64,000 bases of DNA from Symbiodinium microadriaticum (GCA_001939145.1 LSRX01000576.1:381453-445452); one strand, 5' to 3'; counted from the stretch's first letter, positions 1 through 12,620 are shown. Numbers and translations: made by a program. Notes: generated by a model from the sequence alone, not told the origin.

Positions 1-233
1 GGCGCATGATGGTTGGGGGGGCGCAGACCCCCCCTTTGCAAACAGAATGTCCCTAAATTCCCATGACAATGAAAATGAAATACATGCTTTCCTACTAGGC
101 ACCGATAAACTACACCGAAAGCAATCAAGTCAGCGTTTGCACGGAACATGTATTTGGCCGTGTGTAACTGAATACAGTCGTTTCTTAGCTCGGGGTAAGC
201 TTGGCATAGTTTTGGCGATGAACCACGTAAATA

Positions 234-247
234 TACGTACATATATA

Positions 248-283
<36 letters not shown>

Positions 284-660
284 TGTGTGTCTGTATATGT
301 AAATGTATACGTACATGTATGTGTATGTGTATGTGTAGGTGGATGTGCATGTGCATATGATATGTATATGTATATGTAGATGCATATCTATATATATATA
401 TATGTGTGTGTGTGTACATGTATATTGAAAACGAGTGTATATGTATGTATACCTATGTATACGTGAGTATATGTATGCATATGTATGTATATTGTTTGTA
501 TCTGTTTGTATCTGTATGTATATGCATTAAGTAACTGTACACATATATATATATACACACACACACCCAATGGACATAGCTGCCGCAGCCTGTGCTCTGT
601 ATCTCTCTCTCTTTCTTTCGCCAGGGCTCTCTCTCTCTCTCTCCCTCTATCCGTGTACAC
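234..660. repeat. Microsatellite cluster (TA, TATG, TG, CA, TC)
   Basis: Successive simple repeats: TA then TATG from about 241 to 292, TA then TG at 388-417, TA then CA at 543-568, and CT-rich tracts at 600-645. Open frames across this stretch on both strands only translate the repeat (Tyr/Ile/His/Val-rich) and are not genes. Confidence 0.95.
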
Positions 661-1390
661 TATTCTGAGATTCTTTTCTGCACCATTATATGTCCGCCCT
701 TTCTGGAGGGAGTCCCGGCCCGACCATGCAGCATTGGCAGCCCAGCCTGCTGGGCTGTCTCGACCAACCAGCAGCATGTGTTCAGCAAGTTGTTCCTTGG
801 GCGAAACTCCCACAAATGCAGCTCTCTCTGTTGGTGTTTATTAGCACGGATTGTCGGATTGTCTGCCACGCCTGACATGTTTGTGCAATGCATCTGCTGT
901 GCTACTGCAGAATGCCACCTTTGATTGCGTATCAAGGCTCTGAGATGCTGTCGTTGCTGGATGACACACCCGATTTTCTATGTTCTGCTGAAGCATGTCT
1001 TGGAATGTCTCAAGTCAACAGGTGCTTCATTTTACCAAGGCTACCAGTCAGCACATGCCGACCACGGCTATCATGAACTCAGTCCACATACCCTGTGGGT
1101 ACATTACATGATTGTAGCATGCACAGGGACGCACGTGGAAGTAGAAGTATGCATGTAGTTTGTACAGGTCCTAGGTATGCACACAGGCAGAAAGAACTAC
1201 GAGGCATGCTCAGGAAAAACTGACAACGGCGCCGGGACAAGAAGCCAAAGGGTTCAAAAAGCACACAGACCCAAGTGATGCTGCTCCCGCAGGCACCGTC
1301 ACAGCAGGCTTTGCAGCACCCATGACTGTGGGAATGAAAAGAATTTAACGCTGCGCTCGACTACACCCCTCACCTGCAGCTGCTGTCCAA
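661..1390. other. Unassigned sequence 3' of the P5A ATPase
   Basis: No reading frame here matches a family I recognise. Because the ATPase is transcribed leftward, this stretch should hold its last exon(s) and 3' UTR. The last transmembrane helix and stop codon of the ATPase have not been located and may lie here. Confidence 0.4.
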
Positions 1391-1391
1391 G

Positions 1392-4300
1392 GTTCTTGAA
1401 GGGGATCGAGCTGAACCAGTTCCATTCGGACATGTCCTCCTGAAGCTTGGCAAGGCTTTAGGCCCTTCTTCTGCCCTCTGCAAACTGAAGTCTGCAGGGT
1501 CTACCAATGGCCACGCTTTCATGCAGAGAACGGTCGAGCCTCGCTCAGGGCTGCGATGCGCTTGTCGCGCTCCTCTCAGCCAAGGAGGTCACAGGGCAGT
1601 CGGAGCACCACAGGCAAGGAAGGGACCCGTCACAGGTCTTGATGCCGGTACTTCTGTTCTTACTGTACAGCGGCAGTATCACACTCTCGACACGAACAGC
1701 AGATAAGCCGTGATGATGGTGTCGGTACCCCCTTGGCGCAGCTGCGCGACCAGTCCTTCTCGAAGTCTATGACTTCCTTGACACCCTCTTCGCCCATGAT
1801 CTCTTTGGCCAGGTTAGCAATGTAGACCATGCAGAACAAGTGAATCAAAAGCTGCCCCATCATGCCTGTGCGCGAGAAGGTTAGGGACTCTCTTGTAAGA
1901 AACCTTGTAACAGCAGGTGATGCCGGCAAGTTGCTCAGCAGATTGGCAGGATGGAACACTGAGGACAATGGCCGAACTCGATGCATCCGGTCCACCGGCT
2001 TCGCAAAGGAGAAAGCCAAGGAAGCGACTCCAATCATGGTCCCGCTTGCCATCATCTGCGGCTCGGACGGACGGGTGCCGTCTACCGACATGGTGGACAT
2101 GGTATAAGCAGCAATCATCGATTCCAGCATCATGATTTGCATTTGCTGTACCGCAGACAGTAAGGTGCAGCGGCCCTGCCGGATGATGTCCACCACTGAG
2201 CCGATGGAAGGAGTTCGCGAGGTGAATGGAGCTGCTGTGGAGGCATCCCCCAGCTGCACCATCGGGGTATCCTCCATTGAGTCCAAGCCTTCCGCCCACT
2301 TCGCTGCACCGGCGGCAAAGGCATTGCCGTGTTTCTTTTGCTGCAACTCCTGTTCTTTCTTCATCTCCGTCTGAAGCCGGCCCATGACAGACTTCATGGC
2401 TGAAAATTGAGCCATGACACCCACATCCTCACCGGCCTGCCTCCTTTTTTCAAGCTCCTCTTGAATCCACTCCTGCTGCTTGGAAACCAAATCCTTCTTC
2501 TTCCGCTCAAGCTCCACCTTAGACTTTTGCATGATTTCCTGAGCTTTCTGCTGGTTCTCTTGCCGGATCGCTTCCAGCTGATCTTCCGCCTTGCCCCCCT
2601 GAGGCGAGCCGTTTTCATCCGACTTCGATGCATCAACATTGGCATTGCCAAAGCCACTCAACAAAGCGAGCCCAACATCTGCCTCTTTCAGAGCCCCCAC
2701 ATCATTGCCACCATCTCCACACATAAAAGAAAAGCTTTTCTCACTTTTGCGCACAGCCTGAATGACTTGCTCCTTCTGGAAGGGTGACATTCTGGCAAAT
2801 ATCTTCACAGAGCTCAGCTGGGACTGGAACTTTTCACCGAATCCCTGCCATGCCTTTTCCAGCGGGGCCCCGGTGATGATTAAGTCGCGGGACTGGCTAA
2901 GAGCTTTGACGCCCGTAGCATCAAAACTTACAGATTCGGCCTGTTTCCCATGCGACGTTACCGCCGCACGCCACTCTAGATCACCGTCGTCCTTCTCTGA
3001 TAGAACCAAAGCCTGTTCTGGGCTGTGCTGGGCGATGCCTACTTCCACGGCCACACTGAGAGCCGTCAGCGGTGCATCGCCTGTGAGCATGACGCAAGCA
3101 TGGCTCGAATCCTGAAGGGATCGGATCACCAGCATGGAGTCCTTGCGTGTCTCGCATTTGAAAGCGATGAAGCCTCCGAAAGTCAGCTTGCATTCGATCT
3201 CGGATCGCGGCCGATTGGCCACATCTGCATCGCTTAATCTTGAGTATGCCAAGGCGAGCACTCGCTGACCTTGCTCAGCCATGCGCTTGTAAGCCGCATC
3301 GTACCAGCCCGGTTTCTCCACAAGGAGCTGGCCAATGGCTTCTGGGGAGCCCTTCACCAAACTGTACATCCCACTTTGGCACTTCCCATCCGCCGACGTG
3401 ACTTTGCAAACCGTACTCATCCTTTGGAGGTCCGAGGAGAAGTGGAAGCGATGCTTGATAGCTACACTCAGCTTGCTCGCTTCTAGCCTGTCCTGCTTCA
3501 GGCTCCTTAGTTGGGTACACTGATCTATGCTCCATGGTCTCCGAGATTTCGAGCTATTTCATACTCTATAAACTCTACTCCACAGTTACAGAGGGCAAGG
3601 CTCTTTTCCAGCTCCGCTATCTTCTTGGCGAGTTCCTCCTTTTCTTTCTTGTCTGATTCAACTTCATCTTTCAGGTTTGCCATGAACTCCTTCTGTCGAA
3701 GGATCGTAATCTCTTTGGCCCTCCAATTGGAGGGCGAGGCAGTGCTAGTGCTGGGCTGATAGCTCCAACTAATACCTCTCAACGCAGCAACCTCGATGGG
3801 GTCACCCAAGAGCTTGTTGTCCACCTCGATCCTCGGCAAGCTACATAAGCGCCCCACCCAACAAGCTGTTGCAGACATAGCTACTGCATGAACACTGTTG
3901 TCAAGTGCTCGGACCTGCAACTCCACTTCCTCCACTGCATTCCACTGCCAACTTTACGCCCCCATGCATACTTCTGCTAGGTGGCAGGGAATGGCAACCG
4001 GCTAGAACAACGCAGGCCATGGTGGAAGCCTCGTTGACGGCCGTCTCTTTTGGCTCCTTCCCAGTGCCGGCATTCACCATCCCAACGGCCACCATCTGGT
4101 CCGAGGTCAAGGTACCGGTCCTTCGGATCTGACAAAACAAGGACTAGTGACTAAGCCTACCTCTCGACTCGCCTTCCCGCGCTCTACCCCGACTCCCCAA
4201 AAACAGTTAGCACCAACATTGCAGCGCGAGTTTCTTATCAAAGAAGCAATGGGAGACACGTCCGGCAAAGGGCACCCGGAAGGGTTCAGTGCAGTAAATT

Positions 4301-6140
4301 CCAGCTTTGAGCAAGCTCATCAGTGCCGTGTTTACGGCAAACGCCATCTGCATTGGAAGCGATGGCGGCACTACCGACGTGATAATCTGAGTACATCGGA
4401 TCAGCGTCTTATACGTCGGTCGTGTCGGGTCTTTCAGCGCCGCATTCATGACGTAGCCGGCCGCGGCCAAAGCAAAAACTAGAAGGAACATCAGCTGCAG
4501 AGTGGTCTCTACTGTGTCGGCACTGACATTCTCCGTTGAGAACTCGATCATGCGCATGAGCTCGCCCTGCGAGGAGTTGAAGCCAGTTCGGAGGACAAAG
4601 CAAAGGATGCCATCATCTGGCGGGCTGCTTGCATCCCCGTCGACTTTCTTCTTGCTTCTTTCAGGAGCCGTCGTCTGGATTAGAGACGTGCCGCTGAAAA
4701 GAGCATGTATCCTCGGGCTCCGGGATGTGATGACAAGGTCACAAGCAGCAGCTACTACTCTAGGATGCCAGGCTCTCGGACTAACTGAGTAGACAGACCA
4801 CCAAGGGAGTTGCTATGCCTCGGACCCCGCCTGTGCTTGCCAAAACAGTCCACGATCAAGTCGGAGTCCGTCCCGGCACCCATCGCATCCTTCATCTGTG
4901 GCACGGACTCACCTGACATCACAGGAAGAGACTGAAGGCAACAGCATGACGACCCGCTGCGGCCGCTGCCTGTAAGCGTGGCTTCGTTCACAATGGCGCT
5001 GCCACTCACGATGAGACAGTCGCAGGGCACCAAGGTCTCCTGCGAAGTGCTCAGACGGAGACATTTGGGAACAACTGACACAGACCTGCACAAAGCACTT
5101 AAGCAACAGCGGCGCAAGTTTGAGACCTTCTTCTCGTGGTTCTCGGTCCCAGGCTCTGCCTTCTTCTCTTCTGCCCTCTGCTGCAACACGTGAGTCAACT
5201 CTCGGAGACAGCAACAAAGGCTCGAAGATGAGACCACGTGCTTTTAACAGCCAAGCTGCTTGGTATGCAGAGAGATCAAGTCCCCGGGCAGGAGTTCCTC
5301 TATGGGTTTGTTCTCCCACTTCCCGCATCGGAAGACGAAGACCTTAGCAATGCGAGGACAGCGTGGGAAAACACCCTGTGAGTTGTGGATGACTAAGGGG
5401 CAGGCATTGAAGCCTTGGAAAAGTGAAGGAATCCCGTGACACGCGCCCAGCCATGCACCACATGTTGCAGCGAAAAGAGCTAAAAGTGCAGGCAGTGGGG
5501 CTCTTCGTGCTCATCCCACGGAGGGTTGACATGGACTTCAAGCGTTGGAAGACCGTGGAGGCTTCAAACATAAGGATGCTCCCCAATGTGAAGCAGGTGT
5601 ACTTCCTGAGCTTCACACTACAGAATGGGCCAAGAGTGCTACCGCAGCTGAGGCACCACATCGTGTCCATAACCCACAGGGCAGCTGAGAAAAGCTGAAA
5701 GATCACCAGCGGTGATATCAGCTGCTTCTGAAAAAGCCTCGGATAACAAACCGCGGAAGAAGCGCATGATCGTCGGGAAAGGGCAGCCCGGGCAAGGTTC
5801 CATGCAAGCCTTGGCACTGCATGAAGGTCGGCTTGGGGAGGTCGAAGATATTGGACCCATATTTGTCCTGGCAGAGAATCACGAGCCGACGACTCCACCG
5901 TTTGAAGCTCAGTCTGGTCACAGCCCAGACTCCAGCACACCCCCCCCACCCCACCCCACAAGACGAGCGAGGCATCTGCCTGGGCCAGCCCAACCTTGCC
6001 GGAGGTGTCCAGTCCTGCAGAGAATGCGGGCCTCGCCCACAGGAAGCAAGACATGCGATGTCATCAAAACTGGTCCTTTGCAGTCTCGGTATGTTTTCCA
6101 CGGTAAATTGGTTGGGCATTGAATCAACCGGACGCCTGGG
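1392..6140 (-). CDS. ATP13A1: P5A-type ATPase (Spf1/ATP13A1 family), multi-exon, both ends incomplete
   Basis: P5A ATPases are ER-membrane P-type pumps that remove misinserted transmembrane helices. Exons on the minus strand: ~6140-6083 (PTNLPWKTYRDCKG), ~5913-5818, 5737-5657, 5605-5494, 5342-~5269, ~5049-4970, 4912-4831, 4711-4235, 4120-~3985, ~3850-~3590, ~3530-1935, 1865-~1750 and probably ~1446-1392. Diagnostic motifs: LLPGD (~5290), TGES formed over intron 4913-4969, TSVVPPSLP and YCTEPFRVPFAG in exon 4711-4235, DKTGTLT formed over intron 4121-4234, LLGDPIE (~3800), KGSPEAI (~3345), MLTGD (~3080), GDGGNDVGALKEADVG (~2725-2670), then the C-terminal membrane helices. The VVPP helix and the CTEPFR block are specific to P5A. 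Two Lys/Glu-rich coiled-coil insertions occur, at ~3735-3590 and ~2600-2420. The first N-terminal membrane helices and the last C-terminal helix are not identified. ATG codons inside exons (for example at 3420) are not starts. Confidence 0.93.
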
Positions 6141-6149
6141 ATGGCGCAT

Positions 6150-7270
6150 GACTGCGCATTTGTATCACGAAGTTCGACTAAACCCTGGCACGCCCCTCAA
6201 CACAGCCATGCAGGCAAGTCACCCGGAAGATCTAGGTCCTTTCCAGAGATACACATGGAATGTCTGACACCACATGTGGGAGCTGCTTCAGCTACCAGGT
6301 TCCGAGGCGGGAGGCGAAGGACCTGAGAATGGGTGGCTGCAGTTTCAACTCACTCACACTTAAACAGACCACCCGGAACAAGACAAAACCCAATGAAAGC
6401 AGCCTCAGGAGTTCGATCAAGCCACAGCAACATCTTTGAAGTAGGTGCTGGGCCAGTGTGGGCCCGTGCTACTCCATTCGATTTGCACAAGCCATCCAAA
6501 CCACATTCTCCACCAACCAAAGGAAACACGAGAACAGCAATCAGGCTGCAGTTCGGGAGCATGGCAACTACGAATGCAGCTAAAGAGTCACCTTTAAAGG
6601 AGAGCATGAATCTTAAGACGCGGAATCATGCGGACGATCGACTCGCACTAGGAAAAGACAGCTCGCTGAGCTGCACGCACGCTGTTGACAGGCACAGGCC
6701 GGCTAAACACAACAGGTTCATGCAAAACCTGCATCCAAGCTGCTCCCAGAAGGTCTGGGTCTTCAGTTCCAGCCTCGACAAACTCAAAGTTCTGGTACCT
6801 GCTGCACTGGTCTCCAACACGCTGCTTGCAGCTTGCAGCAGCCCAGTGGCAAGTACATGAGCAGCCTGGCTCTAGGTCCACTGGGCCGCTAGATGTCCAC
6901 TGCAAAGCTTCAGCCAAGATGCTGAAACTTGAAGTGGCAATTCAGCGTGACCTACAGACAACATGGTCTGTCAGCCCGTCACACTTCGCCGAGGTGAACG
7001 CGTAATGGGAGCCGGATATCTTCCGTGACAGCTGCCGACCCGCCGACTAGATAGGATGTGACTTCATGCATTGTCATGTGGTAGAACGTCCCTCCATGCG
7101 TTCTTTGCTGTGATTGATACGATCACCGAGTAGAACCCAGGCACAGAGAAGATGGTGGTGGCTTGATGCATTCATCATCATGTTAGGAAGTATCTGGAGG
7201 TACAGTTCGTACAGCTTCACCCCCTCTTTCCACAAATCGCACGAGGCCTTTACTTTTCCGAACGCACGCA
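6150..7270. other. Unassigned; expected to hold 5' exons of the P5A ATPase
   Basis: The N-terminal helices of a P5A ATPase should be encoded here on the minus strand. Hydrophobic or Cys-rich minus frames (about 6607-6500 and 6900-6780) could contribute, but I could not join them in frame to the exon at ~6140. Confidence 0.3.
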
Positions 7271-7274
7271 CTCG

Positions 7275-7299
7275 GGTGTGTGTGTGTGTGTGAGAGAGT

Positions 7300-7338
<39 letters not shown>
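7275..7338. repeat. (GT)n/(GA)n microsatellite
   Basis: A GT tract runs directly into a GA tract. Ser/Leu-rich minus frames over it are artefacts of the repeat. Confidence 0.97.
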
Positions 7339-7339
<1 letters not shown>

Positions 7340-7343
<4 letters not shown>

Positions 7344-8391
7344 CTTTTCTCCGGACTGCATCGAAAACGTTGAAGCTTGAGTTTCGGCTAAGGACAAGCT
7401 AACGCCAACGGCTAAGCACGAGGAGCTGTCGACTCGTGGCGCAGCTTGCGCAGCGTCTTGGCTAGAGTTTGTGGAGGATTGATTGATGGCTGCTCGAGGC
7501 CTTAACTAAACTTTGCAGGCTGCTCTTCTCTTCGGCGCTCGCTCTGGCCTCTGACTCGTGGACTTCGCAAATGTCTGCCTTCCCCTTGTTGGCGTGCGGC
7601 GTAACACGCACAAAACCTCAGCTGCATGAGCCGACCACACCAGAGAGCAACAACTCGGTAACTCGGCACTGCTTCATGCCAGCCGCTAGCCTTTGAAACT
7701 TTTCACTTGTCAACTGAGCCGCTGCCGCTTTGGACTCGTTTGGACGGCTGGAAGAGGAAGAGGGCTCGAAAAGAGATGGACCAAACGCACATCAGGTGAA
7801 AGAGCACGTGCACCTGGAGACCAAGAACAGTGCAGCATGAGACGTCGCAAGACCAGACATGGAAGCATTGTAGCAAGTTTCCAGTCAATACTTTGCTGGG
7901 AAAAGCTTGCTGCTCGATCTCTGCATAAGCTGGCCGAGCCACCACTATGTTCCTCGGCAGGAAATCGACTGACATTGAATATAGAATAGAAACATTCTCC
8001 ACGTGCTTTCTCTAACTGTCGCTGTCGCACCATCAGGTGTGGCCGCTATGCTATCATTAGCAGGTGCAATATCTTGCGGCTAGGCAGCAGGAAAATGAAA
8101 ACGCATGCAACGGCACTGGGCATCATCTGAGAGGGCAGGGATTCCTGCCGAAGCCGTGTTCGCAACCGCTTCGACGCTACCTCACCTCGAAACGTCACCT
8201 TTGCATGGACTGCTGACAGGCTCCTCGTCGATCCCGAGCTCGGTCTCCTGCACGGCAAGGATTTGGACATTGGAGATGCCACTGTCTCCGGCTTCAGAAC
8301 TGAAATTCGTTTCTCCTTCTGATCTTGCTGTCCACTTGTGAAGGAAACCCCCTTCTCCTCAGATGAAAAGCGGCTAGACTAGCGGCGGATC
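7340..8391. other. Unassigned sequence with one coding-like minus segment
   Basis: Mostly featureless. On the minus strand at ~8335-8170 an acidic Ser/Glu-rich frame (GISNVQILAVQETELG) has coding-like composition. It lies just 3' of the stop codon at 8394-8392, so it would belong to another transcript or to untranslated sequence. No family recognised. Confidence 0.25.
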
Positions 8392-8505
8392 TCAGCTTCC
8401 AAGCCAACGCCGAGCCTTGGCAGCTTCAGCCTTCTCTTTGATTAGCCGCTTCTGCTCTTCCAAGGCCCACTGGTACGGCTGGCCGACCTTGCGCGACATC
8501 GAGGA
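8392..8505 (-). CDS. C-terminal exon of an unidentified gene
   Basis: A short minus-strand frame ends with a TGA at 8394-8392 and reads as a basic amphipathic helix: KVGQPYQWALEEQKRL, then IKEKAEAAKARRWLGS and stop. Its composition is typical of a real C-terminus and unlike the surrounding shadow frames. The upstream exons (towards higher coordinates) were not found, and no family is recognised. Function unknown. Confidence 0.5.
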   Translation of the reverse strand, partial: SSMSRKVGQPYQWALEEQKRLIKEKAEAAKARRWLGS

Positions 8506-9256
8506 ACCCGAGCACTGATTTTCCGGCGCCAGCGTTCGAACATCGACTCACGAGATCTCTAGACTGTGACTCTGGGGTCCTGTTGACTTTCGCAAATGCA
8601 GCAAAAGTTGCTATTCGCGTGGCTACCAACGATCTCTCGCCGCATGTTGCGAGCTTGGCTTCGTTTATTGCCGGCTGGCCACTGTGTCCTGCCACAGTTT
8701 TAGTGAACAGGCGTAGTATGCCACGAAGAACGCGGCCACCTTGGTCTGCCGAAGTGGGGAGAATCAAAGCTTCACGCACTCAATGCTATCAGGCCGATCC
8801 CTCATGCAGCGTTCCATGCCCAGGCACGATGTACCTCTTCCATGGAGCTCTGACGAGGAGTCTCACATGAGCTACGCTGCTCGGATGGCGCAGGCGCATC
8901 CTGCCTCCGACTGCATGGGGCAACGATGATTCCGACAACGATTTTTGGATAGTCGCCAGGGATGAAAACGGATGAAAACACAAAACTAGTCTTGCATGGA
9001 ACAGTGTTGAAAACCGAAGTTGTGATGACATAGACATGTGCACGATGATTCAAGAAAGACCTAGCAAAGCATTAAGGAACCTTGTGTTCGATATGCAATG
9101 TAAATCTACAGTTGTATGCGCAAAACACAGGACTCCTCTATGCCCTATGTACCAGTATTGAATGGTCACATCGTAAATTGTGAAGCTGATTCATAGATGA
9201 TACGACTTGCCAGATCATTGTCCAAGACAGTGGTGTATGACAGTGGAAGGCGATAG

Positions 9257-9290
9257 GAGAGGAGGAGGAGGAGGAGGAGGAGGAGGAGGA
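9257..9290. repeat. (GGA)n microsatellite
   Basis: About eleven GGA units. The poly-Gly and poly-Ser frames here are translations of the repeat. Confidence 0.97.
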
Positions 9291-9939
9291 AAATGGCCCA
9301 CAGGCGTTACTGCGGCCGACAACCCCCTTCCCCCCAAGCATCTCCGAGCAGCTCCGATGCCGTCATCGCCGCTCTCCGCGAGGGGTTCGAGAGGGCGAGT
9401 AACTAATCAAGCCAAGTTGCACATAACCGAGATGAGACTGGAACGACACGAACGAAGTAAGCGTGGCGAATGAGACGAGTTCGAGCGGCAGTGTGAAGTG
9501 GAGAGGTGCGGAACTAAATCACCCCGCAGTGGGGGAGAAACTCACAACGAGTTAAAAGAATGCTACATGTCCAGGTCGGTGAGTGTGCGGCTTACTGCGC
9601 GTGCTGGCCCCAGCTACAGGATGCCAGTATGGCAAGGCGGTAACCACGCGCAAACGTCCACGCTCAGGGCGATGCCAACAGAGACCGAGCACAACTGGCC
9701 CAAACCCAGAATTTGGGCCCGAAAACGGTGGTTTGGGCCAGATCAGGCCTTGAGACCACCATAAAGGTGGAAGGACGGCAGCATGGCGAGGAAGAATATA
9801 GGGGGTGGGGAGGGCATACAAGGGGAAGGAGAGGAAGTAGGGGGCTGCAAGACGGACGAGAAACAGACAGGGAGTAGGACGACAGGTGCAATGAGTGACA
9901 AGGCATACACCGTGCAAGACGCTAAAACCTTTCTTTTTA

Positions 9940-10140
9940 CTACTGGGTGCGAACCAGCTCAACGGCGTCCCTACGGATCAAGATGCGCCCTTCCGCACTG
10001 AGGGCACGTATGGCCCTTGTGAGAGCAATGGGAAGCCAATCATCTGCCACAGCGGGAGCCCATGCTCTTAACTCTTGGAGAAGGGAGCTTAGTGTAGCAA
10101 GTTCGCCACCCTCCAGATGCTGTAGGAGCCATGGGAGAAG
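9940..10140 (-). CDS. C-terminal exon of an unidentified gene
   Basis: Minus-strand frame ending in TAG at 9942-9940. It encodes a helical segment (LEGGELATLSSLLQELRAWA), then WLPIALTRAIRALSAEGRIL and a final RRDAVELVRTQ. The alternation of helix and short basic strand resembles a small winged-helix end, but that is only an impression. Its 5' boundary is guessed from an AG acceptor near 10,140. No other exon of this gene was found. Confidence 0.45.
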   Translation of the reverse strand, partial: LLPWLLQHLEGGELATLSSLLQELRAWAPAVADDWLPIALTRAIRALSAEGRILIRRDAVELVRTQ

Positions 10141-10199
10141 TGAGAATACGATAAGACGAGGCAAAAGCTGGATAGCAAGAGGAGCAGAATACAAGAGAG

Positions 10200-11608
10200 G
10201 AGGATTTGTTCCACCCGCTCAGCTGACTGAGGATAGAGGTCAAGGCATGACGGCGCAGGATGAAGGCTGGATGGTGCTGTGCCCACATGACAAGAACAGG
10301 ACGTGATGGAACTATGTCAACCCAAAAGCATCGCAAGTCAAAGACGCACTGCCGTAGTCTGCTGACTGCGACGCGGCCTAGGGCAGGACCTCCAAGCCCA
10401 GCGATTCGGGCGCCCTGGTGGCGCCCTGGCGCTCAAAGCGCTCAAAGCTTTCGGGCCAAAAGAGGGCGCGGCGCGCTTCTGAAATACTTAAAGCCGCTCG
10501 GCCCAAAGCAAAAGCCATCTGTGCACATCAGGACTGCACAATGCCATCACGGCAATGCTCTGTGGCCGGAACATCTGATTCCGGACCCGGCTTTGCAAAC
10601 CTGCCAGGCGCCACACCCTCCGCTGAAGAAGCCATGATGATCGACATGCAACGGATTGGAAACTCCCCTCCCAGAGCGCGCCGGGCATCCCAGGCTTGGC
10701 GCCTGACACAACGTCGCAGGGACGGGACAACTCCGGAACTTCTCCTCCTTGCCTGCTGAAAGCGGAGCCGAAATGCTCCGAAGCCGAGGCGGCTCCAGGC
10801 GAAGCGGGCGCTGTCGCGGGCCGATCCTGCAAAACGTGACACGAAGAAGCTTCAACAGGGTAGCCTGCAATTATTGCTCTAGTTGAGCGTTTTGTTGGGG
10901 GGCAGCCACCGCTGCATGACAGATGCATTTGACTCGACCCCGAACGTCTCTCCGTCTCGCACCCGCTCGGTGAAAGAAAACGAGGAACTCACTGATCGTG
11001 GAAAACTGCCCTTTCGTGCATTTACTGCGAAAGACAATCGCGGAACTTGTGTCTTTGTGTGCTCCACAAAGCATGTCGTGGGACTTTCACAATGTGCCTG
11101 CATGACATGGCAGGGTTTCAAGCAGACAAAGATGTTCAGAAACTTTTTGTCCTGATGAGATCCGCATATTATTCTTCTTCTTCCTTCAGGTTAAGGGAGC
11201 GTGCGAGGCTCCCCGGCCCATGGGGCCCCCCGTACCAGTTGTAGGGGCTTTCGGGGAGACTTCTGTACGTACCAGTGCTTCGGTCGGGGCGAGGTGTGAG
11301 CGAGCAGTACGTAACACGTCCCCCCTATTGTCTCTCTCTCTCTCTCCAGGAGGTGGGGGCCCCAGGTGCGCGTGCGCGCACCCGCTTGTCCTGGGGTGTC
11401 TAACCTTATTATTGTCTCTCTCTCTCTCTCTCTCTCTGCCGTTGCATCCAGCGGGTCTAACAGTGCTAGGCAACGCGCGAGGCTCAGCCCTTCAGGCCCT
11501 TCGCGAAAAGAAACAGCAAGCCGCCCCGCAAGCAGCGGGCAACGCCGACATATGCCAAGCAAACACCTTTGGTTTCACCTTCGCGGCCCACTCACCACAT
11601 TCAGACAA
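10200..11608. other. Unassigned sequence with CT microsatellites
   Basis: CT tracts at ~11,331-11,348 and ~11,415-11,438. The long frames across 10,400-10,930 on both strands overlap one another, have no recognisable motif and are left out. Confidence 0.5.
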
Positions 11609-12052
11609 GTTCGACACCCGACGAGCATACCAAAATGGTACGATGGACAGACCCTGTTTTTGGAGTGGTATGGAAGAGCATCGCGCCGGGTCCGTCGCCA
11701 TCGCCAGAGCTAGTTTGTATGGCGCCAGGAACGCTTTCTGCATCCCGGCCTGTCGCCCGCCAGCGAGAGACGACCCACAAGTCTCTGAATAAATGATTGC
11801 GTGGAGAGGGTGGGAGCTGAAAACCGTCGGGCGACGCAAGGCCTGCAGCAGCTGCGGCACATGCGTCGTTCGACGAACTTGTCCTTTCACACATTTCATG
11901 TGTTACACGACACCCGACGAGCATACGAAAATGGTACGATGGACAGACCCTCTTTTTGGAGAGTGGTATGGAAGTGCCGGGTCGGGCCGGGTCCGTCGCC
12001 ATCGCCAGAGCTAGGCTGTACGGCGCCGGGACGCTTTCTGCATCCCGCCTGG
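11609..12052. repeat. Direct duplication, ~140 bp, period ~298 bp
   Basis: The segment beginning ACACCCGACGAGCATAC at ~11,611 recurs at ~11,909, including a shared TGGTACGATGGACAGACCC and a shared GGGTCCGTCGCCATCGCCAG. Between the copies, at ~11,827-11,911, sits an 85-bp block that recurs at ~14,607-14,695. The pattern suggests a short dispersed element that has been duplicated locally. Confidence 0.85.
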
Positions 12053-12417
12053 CGCTCCCCAACCCACTCTGCGGCGTCAGCCCCCTCACACCGCCAGGCT
12101 CCCGAGCTCGTCCGCAGCGGCGTTCACGGCGAACTCGAGGTCTTGGACCGCCTTCGCCAGTGTACGCAGGATGCGCACCGGCGTCTTGACCCTGGTCCAA
12201 CCCATGCGCCGCCCCAGCTCCAGCTAGATCACCTCTGGAAACGGCGTCGGCAACGCTGGCTTTGGACGGCGCCCGACGGAAGTCAGGCACAGTCGGCCAG
12301 CCTTGCTGCTGTCGAGCAGAAAGCCGCCAGGACGCCGTTGACCGCTGGATCTTTCCAGTAGCCCGTTTGGTCAGGGCCTGGGTTCACCGTAGAATGCTTA
12401 ACATCGAAGCCAGATGA
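12053..12417. other. GC-rich stretch with a coding-like minus segment
   Basis: On the minus strand at ~12,240-12,105 a frame reads RVKTPVRILRTLAKAVQDLE and ends AADELGSLAV before a stop. It is isolated and flanked by repeats, so it may be a relic of a mobile element. No family recognised. Confidence 0.25.
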
Positions 12418-12620
12418 AGGACACGGCTAGGGTGGGGCAGGGTTGGGACCCTGACACGGCTTGGATGACTATTAGAGCAGGTACCTGGTTAGCAAAGGTG
12501 AGGATGCGGCTTGGCTTTAGGCAGGCACACAGCCAGCAAAAGACACGGCTTGGGCTTGGGGAAGGTGCATGGCTTGCAAAACTGAGAACGGTTTGGCTTT
12601 GGGTAGGGAGCAAGCACAAA
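12418..12620. repeat. Degenerate tandem repeat (GACACGGCTTGG-type)
   Basis: The motif GACACGGCTTGG or a close variant recurs at about 12,420, 12,451, 12,504, 12,542 and 12,586 with irregular spacing. A decayed tandem array is the simplest reading. Confidence 0.6.
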
